From: Zelonia costaricensis
Lineage: Eukaryota; Euglenozoa; Kinetoplastea; Trypanosomatida; Trypanosomatidae
Length of the DNA: 36,233 bases
Direction: 5' to 3'
Assembly: GCA_030849075.1 (NCBI GenBank)
Contig: JASAOO010003287.1
Location: 1 to 36,233, forward strand
Positions 1 through 9,299 of this stretch are shown here, one piece after another (the first letter of the stretch is position 1; each line of letters starts with the position of its first letter). Made by a program: the position numbers and the translations under genes. The notes below the pieces were generated by a model. That model was not told where the DNA came from, searched no databases, and saw only the letters and a program-made list of their open reading frames with translations.

Positions 1-398
1 CGGCAAAACACGCCCACGCCCACGCACACAGCCCGGCAACGACTTCCACGCACACGACTGCAGGCACTCACGCACCGGTAGCCGCGCCAACATACGCTGC
101 TGCACACGCCGACCCTCAACGTTTGCTTCTTCTTCTCCCCTTGATGCTTGTGGTGCCCTCGTGCTCGACGGCGCGAGGGCGTCGCAGCTGGAAGGCCCAC
201 TCAGGATGGGGGGTGCAGACGGGGAGCCAAGTGCACACGCGCACACGCGTCTGCCTGTCTGCGTGTGCGTGTGTGCATTGATGCGTGGAAGCGGGCGTGG
301 CTGACGTGTGCGATTCGATTTCTCTTCTCCACGGCAAAGAACCAGTTTATCGGTCTTGTGATGATCTTCTTTCTCTCCCTATAAATGCGGGGCGCGCC

Positions 399-440
399 GA
401 CACACACACACACGCACGCGCACACGCACACGCACACACG
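399..440. repeat. CA-rich microsatellite
   Basis: A run of CA units with interspersed CG units. Confidence 0.85.
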
Positions 441-754
441 TGTGCGAGGATGCTCTACGGAAACGAAGCAACACAACAGCAAAGCGCATTTTGCAGAAAC
501 TCCAGCCGGCCACCCCCTGCAAGTCGTGTCTGGCGGGGGAGCGTCTTGTGAGGACGTGGACGTCAGTCAAGTGAAGCAACGACGGCGCCCCCCACCCCCC
601 CTGTTTTCGAGAAGTTGATGACAGATGCGTGAGCGGCGGTGCGGATGCGCCAGCGCTGCGAGAAGGAGAGCGAGGAAGGACACTGGGTGTTGGAAGGAGG
701 TCCTGCCTCATGTCGAGGCGTCTCCTGCAATGCACAGCCGTGCTCTCACGGTTG

Positions 755-836
755 CTGACTTTCTTCTCTCCTCCTCTCAACCTTGCTCGGATGCTGATGC
801 TACGATCGCCGCCGGCGTACGGTGCTCACATGAAAG
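755..836 (+). promoter_or_regulatory. Candidate trans-splice acceptor for the NPHP4-like gene
   Basis: A C/T-rich tract at about 758-785 is followed by its first AG at 835-836, giving a 5' UTR of about 240 nt. An alternative AG lies at 990-991, directly after the CA run. Position inferred from the rule that the first AG after a pyrimidine tract is used. Confidence 0.3.
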
Positions 837-970
837 AGAAGGCCACCATTTACGGGGTGCACTCGCGAAGGCGGCATCGGTGTGTCCAGTCAAGACAGCG
901 TCCAGAGAGGGGGAGGGGGCTTCGTTGCACGCAACAGAGCGCCCCTCGTTATCCGCTCCCCTCAAACCTC

Positions 971-990
971 AACACACACACACACACACA
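971..990. repeat. (CA)n microsatellite in the predicted 5' UTR
   Basis: About ten CA units ending 85 nt before the NPHP4-like start codon. Confidence 0.9.
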
Positions 991-1075
991 GACGCATCTC
1001 ACACCACACCACACCACCCATTCATACATCTATAGAGGGTTCTCATTCAATCGCGCACCTCAGCTCTGTGAGTTA

Positions 1076-4000
1076 ATGCCGCGCTCCAGCAATGCGGCGT
1101 GCCGCCCGCGCTCTGCGGAGCAGACGGCGCGGTTGCTGCTCTCCAACGCGTTCCGGCACGACACGTGGGAGTGCGCCGCGGCACGTAAGCAGGTGCGGTC
1201 CCAAGGCGGCATCGCCCACACCCTGCGCCTCAGCTTCCGCGACCTCGCCAAGCAGCGCGTGTCGCCTCGGGAGCTGGAGGCCGTCAACCTCGCGCTCTTC
1301 GATCCCGCTCGCGCGATGTTCGTTGGCGCGACGTACCAGCTCGAAGCACGCGACTTGACTCGTCCGCTGATTGTGCAGGTGGCGCCCAACCAGGTGCTGG
1401 TCGTGGAGACGGTCGTGCAGGATAGCCGGCCGTCCGCGCCGCTGGAGGAATACCGCGTGACGCGCTGGGGGTGCTGCACGGTCGACGAGATGAAGAAGAG
1501 CGCCGTCTCGCTCGACCTGCGGCCCGGCAGCGCGCACCTGCTCTTCGTGGAGAAGCGCTCGTGGCCCGCGGCGAGCCTGTCGACATCGCCCAGCGACGCG
1601 TCGCTCATCGTTGATGTCGCCGTGGACCGGGACCCGGCGCTGGCGCAGCTCATGGGCGAGCTCGTCCCGCCCGGCGTGTTCGTCACCGAGGACTTCACCC
1701 GCGCCACGCCGCAGCCGGGCACGTCGCTGTTCCGGCTGTGCATCAAGAACGTGGAGCTGAGCGGGTCGACGACCGAGTCGGCGCTCAACCTGGCCGACCC
1801 CGACGCCGACTGGTCCGTCGCCGCGGTGGTGCACAACGGCTTCCAGCAGCTCGGCAAGGGCAGCGAGGTGCCGCTGACGCTGGAGGCGCCGGCCGCCGCC
1901 ACAGCGCAGCGCCGGTCCGCAGGGGCACCCCCGTCCTCCTCCTCCTCCTCCGCGTCTGCGGGCCCGGCATCCCCGGCGGCGCGCACGGTGCTCCTGCGCT
2001 CCGACCTCCCTCTCGACATTGACCGGCTGCCTGTGCACTCTGCCACGTCGCTCGTGCTGGCCATTCGTCGACGGGCACCGGGCGCGCGGGCCTTCACCGT
2101 GATCGGCTTCAGCGTGCTGCCGCTGTGCATGATGCCGATGCAAGACCGCGATATCCGCGTCGAGAACCTTCCTGCCCTGCGCGGGCCCTTCTCCTGCGAA
2201 GACGCGCGGATGCTCATGGTCGACTCGACAAGCCCGTACGGCCGCGTGCCCATCGCCGTCACGCTCACGGTGGAGTACCACAACACGGGGGTGCCGGCAG
2301 GGGGGCTGCAGGCTGCAGCAGGCGACGCCGCGGCTGCCGGGGCGAGCGGGGCCCTCACGCAGCAGCAGCTCGGCATGGCGGTTGTGCCGCCGGAGGAGAT
2401 TACGCGCGACGAGGTGAGCTCCGCGTCGCAGTCCTTGTCTGCATCGTCGTCCGGGCAAGCCGGCAAGGGGCCCACGGAGGTGCTCTCCACCGCCGACGCC
2501 GCCGCCGCCGCGGGCGTCTCGGGGGCCTCGCCGTCTGGGCTGACTGGCGCCGACGGAGCTGCGTCGGTGTACGCAGGGGCGGCCGCGGCGGCGACGGGGA
2601 ACAGCGCGGGTGGCGGTGCGGCGGTGGCGGCCGCCGACGGCGTGGGTATCTTCAAGCTGCTGTGCACCATCATGGAGGAGCTGCAGCGCGTGCGGGCCTC
2701 GCAGGACGTCATCCTGCGCCAGACGAGCGGGCTCGGCGTCGGCGGGGTGTCGGCGCTGAGCCCAGCGCTGCAGGAGCGGCTGAACCGTGGCCTGGCGGAC
2801 GGCGGCGTCGACGTGGTCGACCTCGCACCGCGGCCACTCGCCGTCTCGTGGCGGGCGCGGAAGCTGATGCAGGACGGCGTGCAGCCCATCCTTCACCCGC
2901 TGCATGGGACGCTGCTGGACGACACGGCGCCGGTGGTGGGCCGGCTCGGCGGCTCCTTGTATGGCTTTCGCGTCGAGGGCGTCACGGTCGACAGCGCCGT
3001 GCACATGCCGGCGGACGTGTGCCTCCTCTTTTCGTTTGGGCCGCTGCCGTACCAGCAGGTCGGGCCGCTGCACACGACCTCGGTGGAGCAGACCGCGACG
3101 AGTGAGAGCTTCAAGGTCTACGACGACCGCGACGAGGCGGGGTTTGTGTGGTGCGAGCCGACCGAGGCCCTCCAGAGCGGGGCGATGCGCAAGTACAAGT
3201 CGGCGAGCAACGCCACGGTGTACGTGCACCTCTACGACGCCCTCACGATGTTCTACGTGGCCACGGCCAAGCTGCCCGTCTCGAGCTTCCGCCGCCCCGT
3301 CTCAGCGACGTGCGGGATGACGCCGATGGACGTGGCGCTGCAGCGGGACCTGAGCATGACCGAGCAGGTCGTGCCGCCGAAGGTGTTCCCCGTGATGCGG
3401 CAGGCAGGTCAGCTGCACCTCACCATCTTCTGCGTCGGCGTCGCGGACGCACCAGAGGCGGCGGCGGGGGCCCGCCCCTCGCTGGCTACGGTGCGCGTGC
3501 CGGGCGGCGGACAGGGGCGCGTCATCACAGCGAAGAAACTGCGCCACGCCGACCAGCTCGTCCCCGCGGGCTCGGTTGACTCTCCACCCACCTCCCCCGT
3601 GGGGGCGGCCACGGCCCCTTCACCGGCACCGGCACCAGCGGAGGCGGCCTCCCCCGTCCCCCCTGCGTCCGACTCGCGACACTGGCAGCGGGCGCAGTTC
3701 TACAAGGAGCAGCTGCGCGCGCAGCAGCAGAGCGTGGGCGCCGCGCCGCAGCTGCCGGGCGTCCCCGACGCGCACGTGCATGCGGCACAGACGGCGGCGG
3801 AGATGGAGTACCGGCTGCGCCAGCTGGAGCTCGAACGGGCTGCGGTGAAGTCGCGCCGCATCGCCGAGGCACTGCTGAGCCGCCTCACTGTCGAACACGA
3901 AGTGCGCGTCATCTCGTGGCGCCCCGAGGTGGTGCAGACGGCCTTCACAAACCCCTTCTCCAGCACGATGCAGTTCTTTGTCGAAGTAGACCCGGGCGAC

Positions 4001-5149
4001 ATGGACGTGTGCACCGTCGTGGAGGCCGTCAACTTCTACCTCGGCCCGCGACAGAGGACGGAGGTGCCGCTGGCCATTCGCCTCTCCACGTCGGGCAGCA
4101 GCGGCCCTGCCGGCGCACCGACGGCACAGCAGCAGCAGCACATCACGGCGCGTGTGTACTCGGAGAAGCGCGAGTTGGTGTGCTGCATTCGAATCCGGGC
4201 CACCGTGGAGCCGCCGCTGGTGGACCGGCGCTACGAGCTCTTCGGGGCGCCTGGCACGGAGGTGTCCAAGCGGGTCCTCTCGCGGACCTTCTCACCGGCG
4301 AGCTTCCCTGCCACGTCGGACAGCGCGGCGCTGCTGCAGCGCATGCGCGAGCTCTGCGCCTTCGTCGCCACGTCCAGCGAACGGACGAGCGTCAGCACCA
4401 ACGCGGTGCTCGACCCCATCACACAGACGTACGTGACGGCGTGGGAGGAGGCCACGGTGACGACGCAGGTGCCGCGCGAGGTGGGCCGGCAGCGCATCGA
4501 GTACGTCACGCTCTTCTACGACGCCGCCATGAGCCGCGTGTACGAGACGTGGGAGCTGTGCGTCTTTGCCTGCGAGAGCGTCATGACGCGCGACGTCTAT
4601 TGGGGCCAGACGACGGCGCTCGGGCTGCCGGCCGAGGGCTCGGACGACCTGTACTGCAGCGACGTCGCCGTCAAGGTGGAGCGGCGCGGTGGCTCGTACG
4701 TGCTCCGCCTGCACCCGCGAGACGTGGGCACGCAGCGCATGCTGCTCCACACGCTGCAGCACGACACGCTGAAGAAGACGCTGCTGACCGTGCCGACGGT
4801 GTACCCGACGCCGAGCTTCTCGCAGGTGATTGAGCTGTCGGTGGCGGAGGCGCAGGCGCCGGTGCTGCGCCGACTCACCTTTGTTCACCGCGGCGACCAG
4901 GAGGAGGTGTTCAAGGTGCATCACAACTACAAGTTCAACCTGCACGTGAGCCCCTCCACATTCGCCCTGGCCCCAGGTGACACGCAGTTCGTCGGCCTGC
5001 AGCTCGACATGCTGACGCTGCCGCCCGGGCAGCTGGAGGGGCGGTGGCCCATGTGGGTCTTCATCAACAACGCCGAGGACAAGACGGTGGAGTCGTACCA
5101 CCTCCAGGTCGTCCTGCGTGCGCACCCGGTCGTGCGCGTAGAGGCATAG
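1076..5149 (+). CDS. Nephrocystin-4-like protein (ciliary transition zone)
   Basis: A 1357-residue protein, close to the 1426 residues of human NPHP4. Family-like blocks occur in the right order: an N-terminal beta-rich region (from about residue 44), a middle region around LAPRPLAVSW (583-592), a helix at about 910-937 leading into a block ending RLTVEHEVRVISW, a VEPPLVDRRYELFG segment (about 1045), and C-terminal Ig/MSP-like repeats ending in a VFINNAEDKTVESYHLQV segment (about 1327-1345) that parallels the human C terminus. NPHP4 is a structural protein of the transition zone at the base of cilia, so a role at the flagellar base is inferred. Low-complexity linkers rich in Ser and Ala lie near 286-300 and 480-540. 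The ATG at 1076 was chosen because the open frame upstream starts with GTG and runs through CA-repeat DNA. The family call is from remembered sequence patterns. Confidence 0.85.
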   Translation: MPRSSNAACRPRSAEQTARLLLSNAFRHDTWECAAARKQVRSQGGIAHTLRLSFRDLAKQRVSPRELEAVNLALFDPARAMFVGATYQLEARDLTRPLIVQVAPNQVLVVETVVQDSRPSAPLEEYRVTRWGCCTVDEMKKSAVSLDLRPGSAHLLFVEKRSWPAASLSTSPSDASLIVDVAVDRDPALAQLMGELVPPGVFVTEDFTRATPQPGTSLFRLCIKNVELSGSTTESALNLADPDADWSVAAVVHNGFQQLGKGSEVPLTLEAPAAATAQRRSAGAPPSSSSSSASAGPASPAARTVLLRSDLPLDIDRLPVHSATSLVLAIRRRAPGARAFTVIGFSVLPLCMMPMQDRDIRVENLPALRGPFSCEDARMLMVDSTSPYGRVPIAVTLTVEYHNTGVPAGGLQAAAGDAAAAGASGALTQQQLGMAVVPPEEITRDEVSSASQSLSASSSGQAGKGPTEVLSTADAAAAAGVSGASPSGLTGADGAASVYAGAAAAATGNSAGGGAAVAAADGVGIFKLLCTIMEELQRVRASQDVILRQTSGLGVGGVSALSPALQERLNRGLADGGVDVVDLAPRPLAVSWRARKLMQDGVQPILHPLHGTLLDDTAPVVGRLGGSLYGFRVEGVTVDSAVHMPADVCLLFSFGPLPYQQVGPLHTTSVEQTATSESFKVYDDRDEAGFVWCEPTEALQSGAMRKYKSASNATVYVHLYDALTMFYVATAKLPVSSFRRPVSATCGMTPMDVALQRDLSMTEQVVPPKVFPVMRQAGQLHLTIFCVGVADAPEAAAGARPSLATVRVPGGGQGRVITAKKLRHADQLVPAGSVDSPPTSPVGAATAPSPAPAPAEAASPVPPASDSRHWQRAQFYKEQLRAQQQSVGAAPQLPGVPDAHVHAAQTAAEMEYRLRQLELERAAVKSRRIAEALLSRLTVEHEVRVISWRPEVVQTAFTNPFSSTMQFFVEVDPGDMDVCTVVEAVNFYLGPRQRTEVPLAIRLSTSGSSGPAGAPTAQQQQHITARVYSEKRELVCCIRIRATVEPPLVDRRYELFGAPGTEVSKRVLSRTFSPASFPATSDSAALLQRMRELCAFVATSSERTSVSTNAVLDPITQTYVTAWEEATVTTQVPREVGRQRIEYVTLFYDAAMSRVYETWELCVFACESVMTRDVYWGQTTALGLPAEGSDDLYCSDVAVKVERRGGSYVLRLHPRDVGTQRMLLHTLQHDTLKKTLLTVPTVYPTPSFSQVIELSVAEAQAPVLRRLTFVHRGDQEEVFKVHHNYKFNLHVSPSTFALAPGDTQFVGLQLDMLTLPPGQLEGRWPMWVFINNAEDKTVESYHLQVVLRAHPVVRVEA

Positions 5150-5503
5150 GCGCCGTGCAGCGCACGCGAGTGCGGGGAGGGGGGGTAGGGAGAGGCGATG
5201 CCCAGTCCTCCCTCCTCCCACATCACAGGTGATCTTCTCCGTCGCTGTCGCGTCTGGCGTGCACGGCAGCTTAGCCGACGCCACCCTCTTCTCCCCCTCC
5301 GAATAGAGGCACATAGATCTGCGCATTGAAGACAACCGCTGCGGCTGCCAATCGATGCCGGACGGTGTTGGTGGCTCGCATCCCGTCGTGATGCATCACT
5401 CCGCCGCCGCCCTCCCCTCCCCCTCCCCAAAAGAAAACAAAGATACGTCTTTGGTGCGGAAGCGCGTTGTGAGCGAGAAGGCGATCAGCGCACACGGTGC
5501 ACC

Positions 5504-5513
<10 letters not shown>

Positions 5514-5537
<24 letters not shown>

Positions 5538-5555
5538 ACACACACACGCACACAC
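5514..5555. repeat. (CA)n microsatellite
   Basis: About twenty CA units interrupted by one TA and one CG. Confidence 0.9.
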
Positions 5556-5751
5556 ATGCTCCATATTTGCGCCTGTGTGTGCGAGTGTGTGCGACATGGC
5601 CGGCGTGTTAGCGCAGCGCACCCCCCACTGGTGGCGTTGGTGGACAGGAGGGCACGTTGCGTTGAGTGCAACCGTGTGCTCAGGCGTCCCCCCTCCCCCT
5701 CTCATCTCTTCGCCAGCCTCCTGGCCATCCGGCCGCTCCGCATGCGCTCCG

Positions 5752-5766
5752 CCCCCCCCCCCCCCC
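5752..5766. repeat. C homopolymer (15 nt)
   Basis: Fifteen consecutive C residues. Length may be uncertain because such runs are error-prone in sequencing. Confidence 0.85.
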
Positions 5767-6075
5767 TTCACAGGTCCAAGGTACGTATTGACGTCTGCTC
5801 TTGTCCCCTTCCCTTCACGCGCTTTCCCCGACACGCTGTCAACACACCACGGCAGCACGGGTCCGGCCCATCTCGAGCCGCCCCCTTCCGCCCTCTGCCC
5901 CCTTTATCTTGCACCCAGAGCTGCCGGTGCACACAGACCCCACGTGTGTGTGTGTAGGGGTGGGTGTGCAGACGCGCCTCCCTCCGTCCTGCGCCACACC
6001 CGCGCGCGCAAACGAGCTGCCGTGCGTTGATGCTGGTGACGGTGGCAGCGGCGCTTGTGGTCTCTCGCCGTTCTA

Positions 6076-6119
6076 GTTTCCTTCCGTGGTGTGGCCCCTC
6101 ACTCCCCCGCTTCCCGTAG
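6076..6119 (+). promoter_or_regulatory. Candidate trans-splice acceptor for the kinase gene
   Basis: A C/T-rich tract ends in an AG at 6118-6119, only 15 nt before the start codon. Earlier AGs at 6075-6076 and 5917-5918 also follow pyrimidine tracts and would give longer 5' UTRs. Confidence 0.35.
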
Positions 6120-6134
6120 CTCGGCAGCCGCGGT

Positions 6135-8027
6135 ATGGAGGCGGTGGTGAAGCTCAACCGCAAGCTGGGCGTGGGCAGCCGCGGCGTGGTGTACGAGGGT
6201 TTCGACCACGTCCGCGGTCACTTCGTGGCGATCAAGGAGCTCGCGTACATGGAGCCGAGCCTTGCCGGCGAGGAGGACGCGGAGCTGGCAGCTATTCTTC
6301 GCGAGCTGGCCTACATGCGCGAGGCGCAGCACCCGAACTTGGTGGAGTACTATGGTGCCCGCCGTAGCACCGTCGGCATCCAGATCATCATGGAGTACGT
6401 GAGCGGAGGCTCGCTCGACTACGTGCTGACGCGGTGCGGTCCGGTGCGGGAGGCCGTGGCGCGCGCCTACACCCGCGACGTGCTTGAGGCGCTGCACTAC
6501 CTGCACGAAGTGATGCACGTGTGCCACCGTGACGTGAAGCCGGCGAACATACTCATCACCCCCGATGGCCGCTGCAAGCTCGCCGACTTCGGGGTCGCCA
6601 AACACGTTGGCACGACGACACCGACGCACGCCGGGACCGCCTGCGACGGCACTGCGCGATCGCCCAGCGGCGGCGAGTCGCCGTCCCCGCGCCGCCGCAG
6701 CAGCGGCCAACACCAGGGCCGGCGCAGCTACCTGCAGACGGCGGTGGGGACACCGTGGTACATGGCACCCGAAGTTATTAACGGCGGTGTCGAGGATGAC
6801 GAAGAGGACGAGGAGGACGAGGCCGCGCGGATGGAGGCGGACGCGGAGGGCGGCGGCGACGACGCGTCTGTGCAGCACGCCGGCGGTGGGGGCGGTGGGC
6901 CCGCAGCGGGAGGCGACAGCGGCTCCAGCGAGGACTGGGCGGACTCCGGGCCAGCGCGTGACGACCCGCACGCCGACCGCGCGCCGCTCTACTCCTCCAC
7001 GAACTACTACAACCCACTCAAGAAGATCGTCAAGAAGGGCCGCCTCGGTGCCCGCTCTGTTGGCTACACCACGAGCGCCGACATCTGGAGTGTGGGTGTG
7101 ACGGTGTACGAGATGGTCACGGGCCGCAAGCCCTTCGGCGCCGACCTCTCCAACCCCTCCGCCGTCCTCTTCCGCATCGCCAACTGCGCGGCCTCGCCAC
7201 CGCGGCTGCCGGCGGACGTGCACGTCTCGCCAGAGCTGCACGGCTTCCTCGACTTGTGCTTTGTGTACGACAAGGATCTGCGCGCCACCGCTGGCGAGCT
7301 GCTCGGTCACGCGTGGCTGCGCGGTGGTGCGCGGCAGCGGGGTGGCATGGGCGGCGGTAGCACCACTGCAACCGAGGCGCCCGCGTCCCCGCCGCGCACA
7401 CAGCAGCCACCATCGCAGCAGCAGCAGCAGCGCCAGTCGATGAGTCGATCGGGTGTGGATGGCGGACGTCTGGCCGACAGCGGCAGCGTGCCGCGGCTGT
7501 CGCAGCAGCAGCAACAGATCGCGCAGAAGCTCACAAGTGCTGCCGCAGCTCGTCGTACCGTCTTCGACGGCGTGCCGCTGCTGGACGCCATCGACCTTCC
7601 CGCCTACCCCGCCCTCACCGCCACCACGACGACGATGACGACGACGACGTCGCCGGCGTCTTCTGACCGCGTCGAGGGCGCGGGGACGGCGGGGGATGCG
7701 GCGGCGGCCACCTCGACCCCCGCCAATGCGCGGCTGCAGCCCAGCGTGCAGCGACTCTCCTGCAGCGGCACCCACCGCAGCGGGGGCAGCGTGCCGCTCG
7801 GGTCACCGGCCGTGACGTCGCCGCTACCGTCGACGGTGTCGGTGGCCGAGCACGCAGAGGCGTCGTCCCGGTACGCGGCGGTGCGTCAGCGGATTGGGCG
7901 AGCACGCAGCACGACCTCCACCGCCGCCGCAGCCTCGCCCCCGCCGCCCCCACTCGCCGTGCCCTCCAGCGCCGGCGGCCTCTGGTCCGCGCACGGCGAG
8001 TTCGTCGACCTCCTGTCCCACCCATGA
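6135..8027 (+). CDS. Serine/threonine protein kinase, STE-like, with large catalytic-domain inserts
   Basis: A 630-residue protein whose kinase domain spans roughly 7-395. Visible elements are the glycine loop GVGSRGVV (G12, G14, G17), the VAIK lysine K34, a likely helix-C glutamate E57, the catalytic HRDVKPAN (131-138), DFG (151-153), GTPWYMAPE ending at E213, and DIWSVG (from D316). All catalytic residues are present, so it should be active. The GTPWYMAPE motif and overall pattern resemble STE11/STE20 (MAP kinase cascade) kinases. The DFG-to-APE stretch is about twice the usual length, with a Ser/Arg-rich insert. A second, acidic and Gly-rich insert of about 80 residues separates APE from DIWSVG. 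The tail from about 396 is low complexity with Gln runs and Ser/Thr clusters and has no domain I recognise. The substrate is unknown. Confidence 0.9.
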   Translation: MEAVVKLNRKLGVGSRGVVYEGFDHVRGHFVAIKELAYMEPSLAGEEDAELAAILRELAYMREAQHPNLVEYYGARRSTVGIQIIMEYVSGGSLDYVLTRCGPVREAVARAYTRDVLEALHYLHEVMHVCHRDVKPANILITPDGRCKLADFGVAKHVGTTTPTHAGTACDGTARSPSGGESPSPRRRSSGQHQGRRSYLQTAVGTPWYMAPEVINGGVEDDEEDEEDEAARMEADAEGGGDDASVQHAGGGGGGPAAGGDSGSSEDWADSGPARDDPHADRAPLYSSTNYYNPLKKIVKKGRLGARSVGYTTSADIWSVGVTVYEMVTGRKPFGADLSNPSAVLFRIANCAASPPRLPADVHVSPELHGFLDLCFVYDKDLRATAGELLGHAWLRGGARQRGGMGGGSTTATEAPASPPRTQQPPSQQQQQRQSMSRSGVDGGRLADSGSVPRLSQQQQQIAQKLTSAAAARRTVFDGVPLLDAIDLPAYPALTATTTTMTTTTSPASSDRVEGAGTAGDAAAATSTPANARLQPSVQRLSCSGTHRSGGSVPLGSPAVTSPLPSTVSVAEHAEASSRYAAVRQRIGRARSTTSTAAAASPPPPPLAVPSSAGGLWSAHGEFVDLLSHP

Positions 8028-8140
8028 CGGCCCCGACACACCACTTTTGAGCACGCGCTGAGGGCAGGTGGTGGGGAAGGCGCATCTGTGGATGTTGTGT
8101 TGATGCTTGAGTGTCTCTTGGTCCCGTAGTGTCTGGGGTA

Positions 8141-8168
8141 GTGTGTGTGTGTGTGTGTGTGTGTGTGA
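8141..8168. repeat. (GT)n microsatellite
   Basis: Fourteen GT units about 115 nt after the kinase stop codon, probably within its 3' UTR. Confidence 0.9.
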
Positions 8169-8356
8169 GTGAGTGTGTTGTGCTGACCTCGAACGGCATC
8201 CGTCTTGCACGCCGTTATCTTCCTTGCTTCCCCCGCTCTCGGTAGCGATGCCCTGTGCGCCGCCGTCTCCGCCGCCGCGGTTGTCGCACCACCCCTCCTG
8301 AGTTTTTTCTTAGCTCCTTCAAGGCACTGTGTTTTGTGCGCGTGTGTATCTGCGCC

Positions 8357-8375
8357 TGTGTGTGTGTGTGTGTGT
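8357..8375. repeat. (TG)n microsatellite
   Basis: About nine TG units, the second GT-type run after the kinase gene. Confidence 0.85.
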
Positions 8376-9237
8376 CTGCATCGTTGGCTCCTTCTTTTCC
8401 GCTCTTGAACGTCTCTGGTGTGTGCTCCGCTGACCCTTGCCGCCGAGCCTCTCCCGACTCGCCATCCTCCCATCCTCAACCACGCTCGACTCGGCCCCTC
8501 TCCGCGCGGTGGCATCGGTGTGTGTGGGTGGGTGTGGGCGTAAGTGCCCAGGTACCGCAAGCGACGGAGCCGCGTAGTAGTTCGAAGTCACGCGGCAAAC
8601 GCGCCGCGACGGCGCACAGCCAAGCGGTTGGGCCTAGAATGCCGCCTTCGGTCGTCACCCCCCCCCTCCCTCCCCCGCCGCCCTTCACGGGTGCCTCTGC
8701 GCTGCCTGCACGCGAGGGTGGGCCTGGCGCTCGCCCCCCTTCCCACGAGCACTACCTCCCCTTCTTCGAACCCTCCACTACTTGCCCACGTGCATCGACT
8801 GCACTTCCCTGTGTTGCCCCCCCCCCCCTACCACAACACACACACACGCATACACATACGTGCACGTGCCAAGGTGCCGATCGTTGCACAGTGCGTGCGC
8901 CTCATGCCGATCGCTTGACTCTCAATTCTCTACAGCCGTCTCCAACCCACCCCACCCTACTCCCCTCAGGCACACACACACACGCATACACGCATACAGA
9001 GACACCGCAACTTGTGTCATAGAACACGGACGGGTTCACCTTCTTTTCCCCCCTTCCCTCCCCCCCTCCGCAGCCGCCTCCGCCTTTGCCGCTGCGTCGG
9101 CGCGGACGAGAAGACAGAAGCGAACCGGCGGGTGCCGTTGGCCACGGCAGAGCCTGCCAGACCGGTGCGCGTGTGTCGGCGCCTCGAACGCACTAGGCTT
9201 CATAGAAACATCGCCGAGGTGGTGCCCTTTCTTCATC

Positions 9238-9264
9238 CCGCCTCGCCTTCTCCTTCTCCCCCAG
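9238..9264 (+). promoter_or_regulatory. Candidate trans-splice acceptor for the large mitochondrial-type protein
   Basis: A near-pure pyrimidine tract ends in an AG at 9263-9264, 36 nt before the start codon. A second strong tract ends in an AG at 9072-9073 and would give a 5' UTR of about 230 nt. Confidence 0.45.
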
Positions 9265-9299
9265 ACACACACACACATTCACACGAGAGCGCGGACGCG

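Larger units (their letters stand above)
1..1075. other. Intergenic region upstream of the NPHP4-like gene
   Basis: No credible coding sequence was found. Open frames here are rich in His-Thr and Arg-Ala from CA/GC-rich DNA. The stretch holds GT-rich DNA near 260-280, a CA/CG run at 399-440, a pyrimidine tract near 755-785 and a CA run at 971-990. It probably contains the 3' UTR of a gene lying before the window and the 5' UTR of the first gene. Confidence 0.6.
5150..6134. other. Intergenic region between the NPHP4-like and kinase genes
   Basis: No credible gene. It holds a long CA run (5514-5555), GT-rich DNA at about 5574-5595 and 5944-5965, a 15-base C run (5752-5766) and pyrimidine-rich DNA leading to the kinase start. 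The order here is CA first and GT later, the reverse of most gaps in the window. Confidence 0.7.
8028..9299. other. Intergenic region between the kinase and the large mitochondrial-type protein
   Basis: About 1.3 kb without a credible gene. GT runs lie at 8141-8168 and 8357-8375, a GT/GGGT stretch near 8518-8540, a C run at about 8819-8828, and CA-rich stretches near 8836-8862, 8970-9000 and 9264-9276. GT lies on the upstream side and CA on the downstream side. Confidence 0.7.

Noticed and set aside
379..392. TATA-like sequences (near 379 and near 28150)
   Set aside because: Protein-coding genes in such clusters are not transcribed from individual TATA promoters, so these matches are probably chance.
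629..1075. In-frame N-terminal extension of the NPHP4-like protein
   Set aside because: It begins with GTG and translates CA-repeat and UTR-like DNA (His-Thr runs).
1060..3229. Long minus-strand open frames (609 and 718 codons) opposite the NPHP4-like gene
   Set aside because: Same third-position effect. The sense strand encodes a recognisable family, and the antisense products are Arg/Ala/His-rich.
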